A stretch of DNA of 64,000 nt from Stercorarius parasiticus (GCA_013396915.1 VWZL01002043.1:871813-935812), one strand, 5' to 3'; shown: positions 39,271 to 54,600, counted from the first letter of the stretch. Notes: a model not told the origin generated them from the letters alone. Numbers and translations are program-made.

Positions 39271-42200
39271 TCCAGACGGTTTGGCAATAACATGGTACTA
39301 AGTAACATTGTGATAACATTTTGGTAGCCCTATGGAGAATCATTCGAATGGCCTGTCTGTGAAATATGCCTAACACAATCAAAGGTGCAGAGAAATGTCA
39401 GTGGCCTGACTTTTGAAGCGACACCTGTACCCTTTTAGAGAACAGCGTGTAAAGATCTGGACATTTTTCCCCTCGGTCATTAGAGAAAGAGTGTTAACAG
39501 TGCACTGCCACAGCCAACATCACACGTTAAAACTGAATTCTCCGTAACAATAGCTTGGGATCTCTTGGATCCAAAAGCTTTAGTTTCGCAAGGTGGATTT
39601 GATCAAACTGCCAGTTTTATCATGCAGGAAAACTGACCATTTTAATAAGCATTACTGGGCATCTCAATATCTACCCTTCACAAAAAGTAATGGCATCTCT
39701 AATGAGAGAGAGCACCAACACCTCAGTCTCGCTGCCAGGTTTATCGCCCATCCTTTCTGATGTATCTTTTTCAGTGGGAGTGTGCACTCATGCACACAGG
39801 AGAAGATCGCACAGAAAGTCTCATCTGTGAAATGTAGAGGTGATCAACGTCCTGAAACCAGCAGCGCACCACGGGAAACATAACTCCTTGCTGAAAGATG
39901 GTCTTGCTTCTAAGCAGACAAATCATGAAGGAAGAAAGACTGTCCCAGTATTTTCACTTATGGCATTCTTTGTTTTAATGATTACATGTGAAGGAATAAT
40001 TATGCTGGCACTACTGAGCACACCATCGGCTAGAAGCCCTTTATTTGCCAGTTATTGTTTGTATTATAAACGCTAAAGTGAAATGACGCAAGTGCCCTTT
40101 TCGTTGTCATATTGTTTGCTTTAGCTTTCGTTGGATCCAATCCAACGGTACCTTTACGTAGGCCCCTGTATAATTAAGATAGTGTGCACAGCCCCTGAAA
40201 GGAAATCATTAAGAGCCTCTTGTGGAGAACGCACTGATTTCCATGTCTGTGCCTTTTAAGTGGGTATAGCCCACACTCCATCGATTAACTTCTTGATAGG
40301 TCCCGGAATACTTCAAATATTAATCCCATGTTAAGCTTCCAAAGCAGTTTTCAGCTGAAAAAGTTCAAGCCACTTTGTAGGCTCTAATTCATTTGTTAGA
40401 AGCCTGAATTTCTTGTTATCCCTAATTATAAGGTGTTCCTTTCTCAGAAAAAAAAAAAAAAAAGGATTTTTTTTTTTTCCCCAGAAACATCTTGGAGTTG
40501 TTTAAAGATTTATAAGAAGTATAACAAAACTAAAAAGCCGTTCTCCAAACTCTTTGGTTAGAGGCATTAAATCAAGAAATCATAAGAATTCTGGGGAAGA
40601 AACCTGGTGGTTTAACAACTGAATGAAGAAGATAAAGGAATATACAATTTTGCAATTTGTTTGCTCACCGGCAGTTGCAAACACAAAGCATAAACTTTCC
40701 CATTGCCTATAAATAACAATATTTCAGTGCTACAAACTCTCTATAGCTTTTGTATGAGCTCCCAGGCAGGCGTGGTGCATCCTGATAGCGGGTTATCACT
40801 GCCGTAAAGTTTCCAGGCTGCTGCACAGTGTTACACCTGGTCCTCCCTACCCCAGGGAGCTCACCCACGAGCGCTCCTTTGGTGCTTCTTCATTGAAACA
40901 GCACCATCTCCTAGGCTACACCTCGCCGTGAAGGATATTCCTGTCTTCCAGATCTAATGCGCCAGTCGAGAAAACACTGTAAAACTAAACCCCACCCGTG
41001 ATACGAGAGAGGAAAAAGTTCTGTTACTGTTGTGCTCGCTACCTTTATTATGAGTTCAAGTTGAGGACTGATTTCTCTCATCTTTAAAACCTATCAAAAA
41101 AAAAATTCAGTAGACTGCAGGGAAGATTTGACATCCAAAGCTGGTTACTTAAGTAAAAACAAACAAAATATACAACATACACTTACTATATGCATATTGG
41201 TAGATGATCGATGTGCAAGAGTAAAAAATGGTTATTGAACAGGTATTTGGTAAATTCTTAAATCTTCAACTTAAAACTAAACAGTAAGCGTATTGAAACA
41301 GGAACTGCTTGACCCAACATGCTTTAGCTAAAATGGTATCCAAGTAATAATAAAACCTGATTAAACAAGGCTTCATTCCCACATGCAACTCCACCTTACT
41401 GCCTTGGCAAAGCCCTAAACTGGTAACACCCTTTAGCTGGTTTTCACAAGGCATACTAGCAATTAATAAAAGCAGAGTGGAGGAGTTTGTGTTTATTTCC
41501 AACACGCTGATGGTGTTTAGGGAACCTTCGCTCTCTGACAAAGGGGGGTGGTTCCAAAAAAAAAGCCATTTTGAATCGGCTCCTGTTTTCTGCCTGCCTT
41601 CAAAGGCAGCAGAGTCAGTCCAGCGCCGGGGTCCTGCGCCAGTCACAGGCGCAGCACCAGAGCCCAAACCACCCTCCTCGTCCTCTCCTGCCGGGTGAGA
41701 GCTGATTTGCTTCACAAAAGGTCCTAGTGCTCTCAGTAGCAAATTGCTGATGAAGTATTCCCACTTCACAAGTCAATCAGAAAAGGAAATAAATTGCTCT
41801 AAATATAGATGACTATTTTTCACAACGTCCAAACTGCAGTCACTTACAAGTCTTTTGTGCATTAAAGTGTATCTTAATATATCGGTTCTCGAAAACCAAT
41901 GCTTTCCTAGGAGTTACACTGAGAACACATCCATCAACTGAGCTTACTGCTTGCTGGAAAATTAAATGCTGAGCTTTTGACAGCATGGGCTTCCAGCTCA
42001 GCTCCTATTCACCCCTAAGCAGACCATATGAGGTTTCAAAAACTATGATCAAGACAATGGAAATAAAGTAGTTAAAAACTCCATCCAAACAGGCTTCATC
42101 TGTACCATCAAGGACCATCTCAACAATCTAATTTGAATTGTATTCCAACCTCTCACCCACTTTTGGAAAACAGCAAACATTTCTTCCACCCACGTCCTTT

Positions 42201-42496
42201 GCAAACTTTCCACACTTCTTCTGTTTGAAAGAAGAATGCACAACATCTTTTCAGACCAGTCACAATATCCCAGACTCAGGAATTTGTCTTCATATAAAGC
42301 CACCAGGGTTGTAGTGCAGTAGCCAAGTATTTTTCACCCTTTGCTAACACAGAGGAAGTGGATTAGAGAAGGCAGGTGAATGACTAAACATTGCAAAAAA
42401 AAAGATACTATCAAATAATTTTTGCAAGAATTTATTAAATACAGCTAGATTCTTGTCTCTCCTACTCTTCCTTGACTGCATGAGTTTGCTATATAG
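39271..42496. other. intergenic DNA, no gene recognised
   Basis: AT-rich single-copy sequence with A and T runs near 40448-40478 and a short palindrome at 40129-40147. Open frames here look like chance. Confidence 0.7.
40129..40147. repeat. 8-bp perfect inverted repeat
   Basis: CGTTGGAT, spacer CCA, then ATCCAACG. It carries a CCAAT-like core. Confidence 0.85.
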
Positions 42497-42680
42497 AATA
42501 ATAGAATGGTTTGGGTTGGAAGGGACCTTAAAGACCATCTAGTTCCAGCCCCCCTGCCATGGGCAGGGACACCTCCCACTAGACCAGGCTGCTCAAAGCC
42601 CCGTCCAGCCTGGCCTTGAACACTTCCAGGGATGGGGCCTCAACAACTTCTCTGGGCAACCTGTTCCAGTGCCTACCATA
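42497..42680 (-). mobile_element. CR1 LINE 3' end fragment
   Basis: The plus strand starts AGAATAATAGAATGGTTTGG and continues GGTTGGAAGGGACCTTAAAG and CCTGCCATGGGCAGGGACAC. It ends near CAACCTGTTCCAGTGCC. The minus strand encodes the usual [20 protein letters not shown] remnant. Confidence 0.95.
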
Positions 42681-45600
42681 TGCATGGGTTTTTAGGTAAT
42701 TCAGCATTTCCAAACAGCTCAGGAGAGAACATTCTGCACTGCTCCAGGGGCTGCAGGGACCGTCCCTACCAGTTTCCAAGGGGCATTATGCATCCTGGTG
42801 CTCCAGAAGGATCTTGGCAGGGAGTGCTTGTCCTTGGGTGCAGGTGAGCTTCGCTCTCACAACGGCCAGGGCCAAAAAGACATCTCAGAGCTCTGGGCGC
42901 ACTCCAGATAAGGCAACCTCAGAGGAAAAACCACTCAAGTCGTTCAAATTAGCCCATGACCCAGAGCTTACAAAAAAACCTGGAAAACCTGGTGGAGTTG
43001 TGGTGTCTTTAGGAAATGGATGTATTTGTACTGTCTCCCAGCAACAGATAACAAAACTTTATTAGAAGTCCAAACATCATGAAAATGGTGAACTGCTACC
43101 GGAGCGGCAGTGCTGTTCCTGGCTAGAAATGGCAAGCTGCTGTACCTGAGAATAAATGGCACCCCATTAGGAGTAGTTTTAGCAGATGTAAAATGTACCA
43201 GGTAACTTGATTTCCACTATTGCTTTTCTCTAAGAAATATGAAAATTAAAGTGATAAAAAAATCAAATGCAAGTCCTTTATTCCAGGTCCGCTAAATAAG
43301 TGTAATGGGCCCAGTTCTGGTGGGTACGTTTGTTCCCCAGAGAGAATGGCGTGTGAGCTTGCTTTTGCTGAATTTTTAGCTCTTTAATGAGGGCTACCAA
43401 ACCTGTCAGTTATATGGATTCAGAATCTATTTTCCAACAAAGCATTTATCCAAGAGGAAGGAGGAAATTTAGCAATGTAAGTCCCTTTAAGAATGGTGCA
43501 GCATTCACCTCCTTAAAGAGACACTGGATATGGGCAGCAATCTAGCAGATCTCCCAGGCTCTACATAAATCTCACTCAGAAACCAGTGCCCCCCATCTAG
43601 ATTTGTACCCATGGCGCTGTGGCTTGGGCAGGTGTGCTGGCACCGGCTGTCCCCCATCGTCACCAAGCAGTAGCTCTGGTCCTGGGTGTCAGCAAACCTG
43701 GGTTTCTGACCAGAAACACTCAAGGCTTTGAAGGGAGAAAGCAATTATTTTAAAATACCTGAAAAATGGTGCCAGAAGAGGAGGATGTTCAGAATTCAAC
43801 AATTTGTTTCCTTTTATCACAAGCCGAAATACTGACATCAACCTGTACCATTTTAAAAAAAATACATCAGCTTTCAGTTTTCCCTAATTAGCTATTTTCA
43901 TGATTAAGTTGTGTCATTGGTACAACTTCTGTAATAAATTGCTGAAGCTGTGAAGTCAGATGCACGCTCATTGGCAAAGACGTTTAACTTAGCTCCTTAT
44001 TCTCATGTTAGTAAAGAAGTGAAAATGCAGAAATAAAAGCTATTAATTCAAAAGTATTGCCTGTTTTAAAAGCATTGAGAGGTAGTTCCAGTCACACAGT
44101 TTCCAGCAGTAAGTAGAAATGAACTGATCAGCATCTTCCTAGCAGCTTTGGAGAGTTAAGGTATGTAATCTATTGGCATAAATTTTCTTCCCAGGTGGAA
44201 GATGCTTCCTGACTCATGGACTGGCAGCACAGCTGCCTTTTGTCCTGTGCTGTGACCTGCCTGGGGTATAGAGTAGCTGTTGGAGCCGCAGACACAGCTG
44301 CACTAGGTCTGAATGCTCCCACTGTGAACTCTAAAGCTATCTGACAGTCAGGCATTAGAAAAAGCACAGAACACGAAAATCTTTGGCACAGGGCAAGTCG
44401 ATCAGCCCACATGCCAGAGAGCAGGTTGGACACCACTCCTGACAGTGCGTGACAGCGTCTGCAAACAGAGATATTCCTGAATCTCCAACCCCTCCTGCAA
44501 CAGCTCTTCGGAAATTAGTAAAAAAAAAAAAAAAAACTTAGTTTCTCATTTGGAGGTCCATGGTAGTTGAGATTGAAGGGTCTCTGTGTACATCAGCTGG
44601 TGGTCACATCCAGGAGTCATTAAATTGCAGCAAACCTCCACAGCTCTATCTCACTCCAGGTGGAGAGACTGAAGAGAAGAGCTGCCCTGCCAAGCGGGAG
44701 AGAGTTGAGTTCATTTTCTTATTTTCTTTCATGTTTTACGTGACTCCCAGCCCAAAACTTCTCCCTTGGTTTGGTGATAGGTCACTGAAGTCCTATCCTC
44801 CCCCCTCATACTGAGGAAGGACACTGGAATATTCTCTATTTTGTGCATGGACTTCTTTTTCCAGCAGAATAGTTTGGGGAAGGGGGGGGGAACCAAACAG
44901 CAAACCTGAAATACATTAATTTTTAAAGTTCAGATTTCTGAGTATTTACACCTAGTTCCCATATTTGTAATGGTGGTGTTTGCTTCGTGGGCTTCTTAAT
45001 ATAGAGGATGCACCATCCAGTGGTCATGAGATCACAGCATCCTGCCAGGCAGGCGAATAAAAGCCTCATGTTTTATAACTGAAGAGGCAAAATTTCCCCA
45101 CGAACCTAAGAGCATCAAACAAGGGGTTTGAGCTTAATCTCCCCTATCCTGCTACACTTGTACCTTCAACCTCTGAAAGTCCCTCCGACATGGACAAATC
45201 CCAAAATAGCTCCTGCTGAGTGCAGTGGCTGCTGATGCTGCTGAGCACAAGGACAGCAAGGTCTGTGGCTGCCCAAAGTAAGATCATAGCACATTAAAGC
45301 ATGCGGTTAGGAGGAAGGGAGCAGGGGACATTTTCCAGTACTACTTTGGAAAAGGAGTCTTAAAGCTGTCAGTGCCGTTAGTGCTCCATCGATCACTAAC
45401 ATCACCATGGGCTATTTTATATATATAAAAAAAAAAATATCTTGAAGAACAAACCAACCCTCCTCCACTTTGATTATTTACCCAGATGAAAAGTTACACA
45501 ATAAAAACTGAAGTATGCTGTGGTAATGACAGCAGTATCACATACTCAGAAAAAGATGTCTGGTATTAAAAGGAAAGCTCCAGCCCTTTTTTGCGTCCAG

Positions 45601-48600
45601 AAGGAAAGAGTGATAGAAATGGATTTTAATCATTAACTTGGGTTAGCTATCACAGTACCTGAGAAACTGCCAGATGGAACATATTCTGATATAGTTCCTA
45701 CTTTTAATGGCCTTGAGCCTTCCAAGAAACAAATTTTGTGTTACATAAACTGATATCAAAGTGGCCTTGTTTTCCCTTCCCCTAGAGCTACAAATGCATC
45801 AGCCATGCAAGAGCCATTAATGTACAGTTAATGTGTCTAATAAAATTTTGAGTTAAACATACTGTGGTTACTTGAAGTAAGCATTTGGATGGAATAAGAT
45901 TTAAAGTAGCAGGAGACTTGAAGGAGAAATTCCAGCTATGTTACCCTCCCACTTTAATTTCTTCTCAACAAAGTCCTGCTGTGATCGTGGCTGTGCTTTA
46001 TACCAGAGTGTGAAGGATGCAAGGCACGAAGAACTGTGTTATTCAGACCTTTAATTATCCAACCCAGCTATCCCTAAGATGATGACTATAGTAACAGCCA
46101 TTGAAAGAGGGCATAGATATCTCCTTTGTATTTTGCACATAAGGAAGAAGAAATAGAAACCAGTACCAATGGAAGCCACAGGAACACCAGCGGCACTGCC
46201 TTACAGCCTCTGAGCTGCTATCAAGTTTCAACCACTATTTTTCAGATGAAAATTTTGTTCTGGAGACAATTTTTGGTGCTTGTAGACAGATATTTTTTGT
46301 TTCCTTCCCCAGAGATGTTATAAATAATAGTACATATTTATATGAAAGCACCAGGATTAAAATACCAGGAACTGATTTCCTGTTTCTGCAAAAAGCAATG
46401 TGTATGGGCAAACCAAGGCAGAGGTTCCAGAAATGCTCATGAAAGCTGGAAGATCGGTGTCCTCTGATTTTGAGAGAGATGGGTTAGAGCAGGAAAGTAG
46501 TGAAAGCACAAGTAAAATGATTCTTCAGGCTGCAGTTTGGCTTCAGGAGATCTGGTTTCAATTCTTCCTTCCATATTACTTCAGTAAAACAAGTGAGGAG
46601 GTATCACAGGCAGAGGAAGCGCAGATATGCAGTCACACATGCGGTTTTGGTTAATAGAAGTACATGGTGGAAGCAAGTGGGTCCAAATTCCAGCTACTCT
46701 GCTCTGAGATGGTGAATGTACAAAGAGCTGTAAGCAATGGTGTGGCTCTGTGCCTTTCAGTTGATTATGGTGCTAGCAAATGCAGGAGCTCGTTGTTTCT
46801 TTGACCTCTTTTTGCTCACAAAGAGACAATACTCCTCACTATTTTTCCCTGCAAAGCAAGTAAGAGCACTTCAGAAAAGGGCAGCTAAAATGGATGTCAC
46901 AGAATACTCATCAATGCCATGATGAGATTGACTCTAACAAAGGCATGTTGTATACCAAACGCGTCCTGTGTGAGGCCAATGTCAGCCCTAGAATGGTGGG
47001 AATACAGTGAATTCATTGACAGGTTCAGTGCCCCACAATTGTTTCTGAATAATTACCATCTGAGGAAAAGCTAAGACGTAAAATAGCAACAATCCTCAAA
47101 GGTTCACACACTTAGCACTCATGCACACGAAGACACAATTGGAAACAAATCTTGAACAGAATAGCACCAGCCTGGCTTGTCTTTTTTCCAGAGAGCTCTT
47201 ACCTCTTCATAAACCAGGCTGCTCTCAGGACTCTCCACCCCATCTAAGAAAGCACCCAAATCAGTTCAACCTAGGGTAGAAGAAAGGGAATAAGGGAAGA
47301 AAGGGAATTAGGGGGAAAAATCCCTTGCTGTTTGAAGTTTGAGTAACTATGAACATAGTTTCTGCTATTTTATTTCTATCAGATTTGGCTCTCTGTTGGT
47401 TCGGTGGCTTTAACAGCTGCCTATTTGCACAGTTATGCAACTTTTTTTTTTTACAGCTTGTTAATTCAGACTCGAGGTTGCAGCATGTGGTTCCCTTCAG
47501 ACATAACTATCTTAAAATAAGAAAACCCAAAAATTCCTTCTTAAGAAGCTCAAGGTCATTTGTTTAAAGTTTGAAAAGGATCAGGATCCTCTAATTCCAG
47601 GCATTGTTATGAAACGGGTGAAAAGTTCTCTTCATGTTACCTTCCCGGGTGCGCTCAGCAGCTGTATCCCATTGCAGAAGCACTACAAAAGTCAGCTTGC
47701 TGTGTGTGTGCTGATTGCAGAGAAAACTCGCCACAAACGTATTACAGCAGCATGTAACACACCCTGGAGGAGGGGTGACTGCATGAAAAATAGTAACTGA
47801 AATATGATGGCCTTAAAAAAAAAAAAAAAACAAAATAAAATGCTAAAGAAGCAAACAGCAGGATATCTTTCATAGTTTCATAGGCTGTTACTCTCACAGT
47901 TTATGGATGTGTTAAAACTTGAAGAAAATGCAATTTTTCTTATCTTAAGCATGGTAAAAGGAGAAATGCCAGGGAGATGACAGTAATAAAAAAAAAAGTT
48001 TTCTCAGAAGATAAAAATGCGAAAACTCTTCCCCCGAAGGTCTTTGCTCTCGCTGCAGGATGAGAACAACTGTGTACGTGATGCACAGGAGCCAGCGACA
48101 AACTGTTAGAGCGGAATGCCAGCCAGGGAGAGAAAGCGACAGGGACTGAAAGGACACGTGCAGGACTGGTAGGACTGATGCGAGTTTTTTGTCGTACCAA
48201 AGTGCAACTTCATACTATGTAGCTGATGGAAACAAGATAGGTCTTCAAGATGCTTTGATTTGATAAACAGTTCTTTGCTAAGCAAGCTACATTTTTGGGT
48301 ACTCGGGGTGAGTGTGGGTAGACACTAAGAGAAAGAGGGACAGGGACACATTACGTACAGCTCCCTTGCCCGGGAGAATAATATCGGCTTCAAGATAGTG
48401 AGTGATAGAGTAAGAACAGGCACTTCTGAGAAGTCTTATAAGCAAAGCATCAAAAAGGCATTCGCTTCGACTTACTGTTTCCCTTTAATGGCTGTAGGAT
48501 GAATGCGTTATTTCCAATCAGTCTCTCAGGCTATTTTTACCCCCATGTATGGACATTACATCTCTTTTCTTCAAGCCAGGCCTCTGGAGTCCTTCCCAAC

Positions 48601-51600
48601 GTTGTGAAGGAGCAAAGAATATTACACTTTTATATTTAGCTACTGTAGATTCAAGTCAAATATTTCTGTTTCTCAAGAATGGATACTTTGAACCCAGACC
48701 CGCAGCAGGCTGCTTAAAAATTACTTCAGTTAGATGGAAAACCAGCAAGCACGACTACTAATACAAAGGGCATATTTCTCTCTTCACCTGTTCTGACTAC
48801 CAAATTGTCTGAGGGACAGAAAACATGAGAATTTAACCCTGTAACTTACCCAGAATCTGAAAAATATTTGCTCTTTGAAGAGTGATCTTGTGGCCTGATG
48901 ATACAGGGAAGGGAATTGCGGATGAGTTGTCCAGTAGCTTCTAATTGAAAGAAGAGATACAGCTTATAGACAGCTCCAAATGGCAATGAAGTATTGATAA
49001 AAAGGAGGTGTAATGACATTTGCAGGCACAAATTCATTGCTCACAGAAATGCCAAGTTGCGGTGTTTATCTCTACAAAATGCCAAGAGCCTTTTCCATTG
49101 TATAGCAAGTAACTACATTATCTCCTGCAAATCACATCATCTCCAGGGCCTACTGTATTACAGCCCTAACTCATCTCATGGTTCATTTGAGCATTATGAT
49201 GAGAGCCCCAGTTAGATTGCGCTGAGGCCTGTAGGATGGCTGCTCCATTTGATGCCAAAGGTGATGCTCAGCTACAGGAATGGAATCTGCAAGCAGATCC
49301 TCTGTGCAGTGAAAGGTTTCAATGCGTGTGGTTACCATTCACAACATCCACATGGAAGAATGCCTGAAAAGATTCTCCAGATTTTAGCTTCATCCAAAAA
49401 CCAAATTATAGACCGAATCTGTAGTCCAAATCTGCTTTGGAGTGAATTGTCTACATCATTCATCAGGAAATAACAGTTACACCTGGTACCACAACAGCAA
49501 CACCGGGAACAGGAGATGGACTCTGGGTCTGCTTTGTGCAAATGCTGGGATGAACCTCTGCTTTCCCAGCACTGACGCAAAAAAGTAGAAGCAGCCAGAA
49601 ACAAGACCTTCATGTGCCCCCTGGAGGAAATCTCTCCTATGGTGAGGCCACAGTGCCAGGCTTTCCTGGCCCCATGCATATCTTGTTGGTATATCATGAC
49701 TGGTTTTCACACAGAAGGGTGAAGGAGTCCCCTCGGCAGAAGAGCTGCAGAGTTTAAGGTTTCTTGTCCAGGGTAAAACATGATCTCCAGTTCCTTTTAG
49801 CTGTGAGTGATGCTGAGCTCATCTCTCACCTCCCAGCAAGGGCCTCCAGGCTCTTCTATAACGATGCTCCCTCCCGCAACCTACTGTAATTTTCAGTGTT
49901 AGCAAGGCTGCAAGGTCTGTGCTTTTTGCTGACCTCCTTTTATTCACCCACATGTTACTCATGCACTCACATCACACTTCACAAATCAGCCCCACAGGCA
50001 GGCTCTGCAGAAGGAATCACAGGTGGTTTTATGAGGGGACAAGATGCAGAGATGCTTATCCACAACTGCAGTAGCTCTGACCAGGCTGAGTGCAACTCCA
50101 GCAGCCCACATGGCTTGTCTGGCAAAAACATGGATACCCATGGATGTCTGGGTGTGTAAGTGGTCAAGCATAGCTCTTGGAGGCTGCTCTCACATGTAGG
50201 TGTTATGTTCTCTCTTAATTTGCACTGTAGCCCTCTAGATCCTTTTGTGAATCTGGCCTGGTATTCTCCGATACAAGTTCTGTTGTATTGATTCTTCAGA
50301 TCATTCAGGATAAAGTTTGCTGAAAGTCAAATCATCTTGTTCTCAGGGCAATTGATACAGATGACTGTGCACATCACAAAAAGAAGCCCAGATACCACTG
50401 AGTCAGGAAGCCTAACCTCTCCGAAATGCATGAAGGGACACGGAGAGGTGGAGGTTGGCATGTTTTCCACTAGGCCAACCAGAACAGATTGCTAAAGCAG
50501 ATTGTAAACCTTTTCAAACTAAACGCTTCCAATGGAAATTTCTCTTGCCATCAATGCTGAAATCCAGGTAGGAACAGAGCCCAGAGATGGGCCACAAGCC
50601 AGCAGGCAAGGCGAGCCTCTCCCCTTCTCCAGGCATGCAGCCTAGGGGGCACCAGCACCAGCTGCCGCGGGGGCCAGCTGCACCCCCAGGGCGGTGACAT
50701 GGCTGGCAGAGCCTGTCCTGCTGTACCGGAGCAGGGCAGCCCCCAGCCCAGGGCATCAGGCACCTCCATGGGGAAGAGGCAGGTCTGGGCTGAGGAAGAG
50801 GAGAGAGGAAGAGGTTACTCCCTCAGCACACCCAAGCAGGTGCCTCATCCCTTAACACCAGATGACACCAAGGCTGTTGGGGCAGCAGAGGATCCACGTT
50901 TAGCTGAAAAAAGGCACCTCAAGAACATACTTTCCCCTGTTCATACCTCAATTCCATGGTGGAGAGCACACGGAATAGGCTTACAGAGCAGAAGTGCCAT
51001 AAGCAGCAAGCTGGCGCACTGGAAACAGGAAGGTAGCAAAATCAGGATGGAAACAAGCAGCTGGGAATACAAGGAGGCATGAATGCTTGACAAAAATTAT
51101 AACTGCAATTTAAGAAACACAAAAGCCTCAGTTATAAAGCGGAATAGTTATAATTGGAAAAAAGAAAAAACCATAAAAAGCACACCACATCAGAAAAGGT
51201 TATCAAACATCCATCACCCATTCCATTAAACATTCTTAACTCATAAAGCTAATCATAATTCTTGGCTCGTTAGTCTTATGAGTTAAAGATTCAGGATTTC
51301 CTGGCCCACTTTCTGATGTCAATAATAGGACAGGAACAATACAGCAGGATCACTGGCATCTGGGAGCAAACTTACAAAGTGCAACCGCAGCACTCACATC
51401 ACATGAGCAAATAATTGTTTGCAGTAGCTGGCAGCCAGCTTGGGGTGGGTTTATTATTAGTCTATTAAGCTCTTCTCTTTTAACAGCAATCTCCACTTAA
51501 ATATATCTTCTCTTTTCATCGTGAAAATGTAATTCCCTTTCCTGAAGGTATAAAGTCATTGGCAGAACAAAAAAAGCTTCTCTTTCAATGTTCAACATGT

Positions 51601-54600
51601 CTGAACACCAGCTATTGCCCTACTGGTACACTCCATCCATTAGAGGAGCTGAGCTCGTGCCACCGCTGGCAGGGGTAACCGAGTTACCAGAACACAGACT
51701 TCCCAAACCCTGCAGGAGAACAGGGGGACACTGAGGCTGTAAGCACAACACTGCATTCTCTAAGAAAACTCCCTGTTTCTTGGCAACTGGAAAAACAAAT
51801 CTCTCTCAATTAACACACTTAGTCTAGTCCACATCTGCTGTAAAAACACTAAAGGAAAAATATTTGAGCCCTTTCAAATCGCCGATAATGAAATTACACA
51901 GACAAGAGATTAGATTGTTCATTTGGAAACCAGTTTAACTAATAGCCTGCACATTTTATTTATACCCTTTCTAAAATCCTTGATTCGATAGTGTAATTTC
52001 CTCTCCCTTCCGTAGCATCACTCACTGTGGAGTTATGTAAAAAAAAAAAAAAGAAAAGATACTTGGATTTTTTTCCAATTAACTCAAGACTGGGTTTGTG
52101 TTAGAACTTCTATTAAAATATACCTATTTGCTTATGTGTTCAATAGAAGTCATGTGCAGCAGTAGGGTTTGGAGAACCACTTGACAATCTTGTGTTCATA
52201 GCTCGTTCTGGATGGAGCACTGTGTTTCATCTTCAGTGGCTCTATTTTTTTTTTTTCTAGATAGGGAATATTACTCTACATTTCTGTTCCTTCCCCTGCC
52301 CCCCACCCTTCTTAAACACTAACACCTACCTGCCTTGCAATTCACAGGCAGTTCTCTCTCCATTTGCATGTTTAAGGTTTAAATCCCAAAGGCAGTGGGA
52401 GTTTTGCCTTTTAGGAGAAGTTCAAAAGTTGGTCGGTGTCCTCAGTGAGCTTGTGAACACATTCCTCCAACTAAAAGGAATTATCAGAGGTTTCTAGCAA
52501 TGAGAGGGATTCTCTCTCCTCAATCTACCTAATGGCTCTTCTTTACTCTATAGCTTCTTTGCCTGCAACAACTTTCATATGCTAATTTCACTTTTAAACT
52601 CTTACTGCACAAAGTGGTCACTATTAGTTTGAGACAAAGTAGATATAATTCACACAAAGGTCACTGCTTAAGTAGGAAACAATATTAAGTAAATAGTATT
52701 AAGAAAAAAAAAAATCATACCTTGGGCACAGGAACTCTTAAATTTCCACTAGGAAAAAGCCCATCACCAAGAGTCTATTCTGGGCTCCTCGCAGAGCAGC
52801 ACAGACACTATTACCAAGCCGGCCTATCCATGAACCTCCTGATATTTTTAGTATGCTATCTAGTAAAAAACTAATTTGTACCTTAAAAATAACTATTGCT
52901 TCCTACATTGCCTCTTTTGGAGTGAGAACTAGAGAAAACATCAATTACAAGTGGGTAGCTTTTTCCAGGACACCATTTAATGAGGCTTCTTTGGTTTCCT
53001 ATTGATCAACCTTACATACTTATATTTTGTTGAATGACAAACAATAGCACAGGGGAAATTAAACACTGAAGTCTGCAGACACTCTGGGACAATATTTGTT
53101 TAACAGCTGCCGAACTCTGGAAGTAACAGCAAAGAGTATTATGTAAGAAAATCCTGTAACCCAAACAGATAATATTCTGGTTAACATCACGTTGAGACTC
53201 TACTTGCTTAAAACATCAGTTGTTATAAGAAAACAATGTTCAGCTGAGGATCCACAGTGCAGAACTATTTATTCAGTCCAGAAACGTAACAATCTAGAAA
53301 TGTTCAATAAGTCAAATTCAGGCAAATATGTAATTGCCTTTTTTTTTTTTAAAAGGAAACAAATATACAATATAACAGATTACTTGGTCTTACTTCATCT
53401 TTGAAAAAATATATCTGGAGTGATAGATTGTAGACTAGGTTCTTCCAGTCTTCAGAGTTAAAAATGAATTCATAAAAATAAATCTGAAACCATCAAAGGC
53501 TGTAAATGCAGACCAGGACCAAGAGTTGATCAAAAAACCGAACCAATTGGGCCTGTATTTCTTCGCAGAATGTACCAGATTTCATGTCATAATTCTTTTA
53601 TGATACTAAATGGAAAACACAGTTATTGTTTAATCTTCATAAAGAAAAAAATATTTTTTATGAGCGTTAACCCAGAAGAAAGTTGACAGTTTGCCAAATA
53701 GGTATGTTTTTCCAGTGTTACCAAACATTTTTAACTAAAATCTGAAGCTGGCCAGTAGTTTAACATAGCTTTAGGAAGTGGCCTCCAATTGTGTATTTGT
53801 TTGACTGTTACTGGAGATACTTTAAAAAGAACAGTAAGGAATTACCGTTTCAAAAGTGGCCATACAACCTTTATCAAATTACTAATGCTATTTATTCATT
53901 CCAGATAGATAACATTTCAGATAATTATCCAAACTACAAATAATAATTCAATGAAGTCAGTGTGACATTTAAAATCTGGTTATTAAGTTCTGCACAAGTT
54001 GCTTCAGAGGACTTGCAGAGAAAGTCCTGCAGGAAGTCAATTAGGTAGCAGTACACTTGGTAAAAGCATATAATTTTCTGAATAAAGCAGTATAACGTGC
54101 ATTTTCAACAGTTGAAAGTTCCTATAGAAAAGTTAGGGGTAGCTCCCTCAACTGGTTTTACAGAGTTTCACTTAACTACAATCAACTGGAAAGTTTGAAT
54201 TCAAGAGACTTCATAAATGTGCAATCCAGGAAGACAATACATGAAGATCTGCTCTTCTTCTACTCAAACAGAGCACAAAATGGTACCGGTGAGGGAAACA
54301 AAGAGCTTATTCAATTAAAGCAAGAGTCACTTTTCAATCAGCTTTGGAGGAGACTGGCCTAAATCTGAAGTCCAGTACAAAAGCATACAACAATAACATC
54401 TTCCTACCTCATCCATCAATTGATTTTACTAGGATGAAACACATCAGTTGTACGCTGTTCTAGGGTGGCTATTGTACAGAATCAAACACCACTTCCTGAC
54501 ACATTTTTCTTTCCAGCAGAAACATAGCTAAAGAGTTCTGGTCATTTCAAAACTGTGACTGTCAGTATTCGTCTCACTCTGTCTCCTTAAAACTTCTTGC

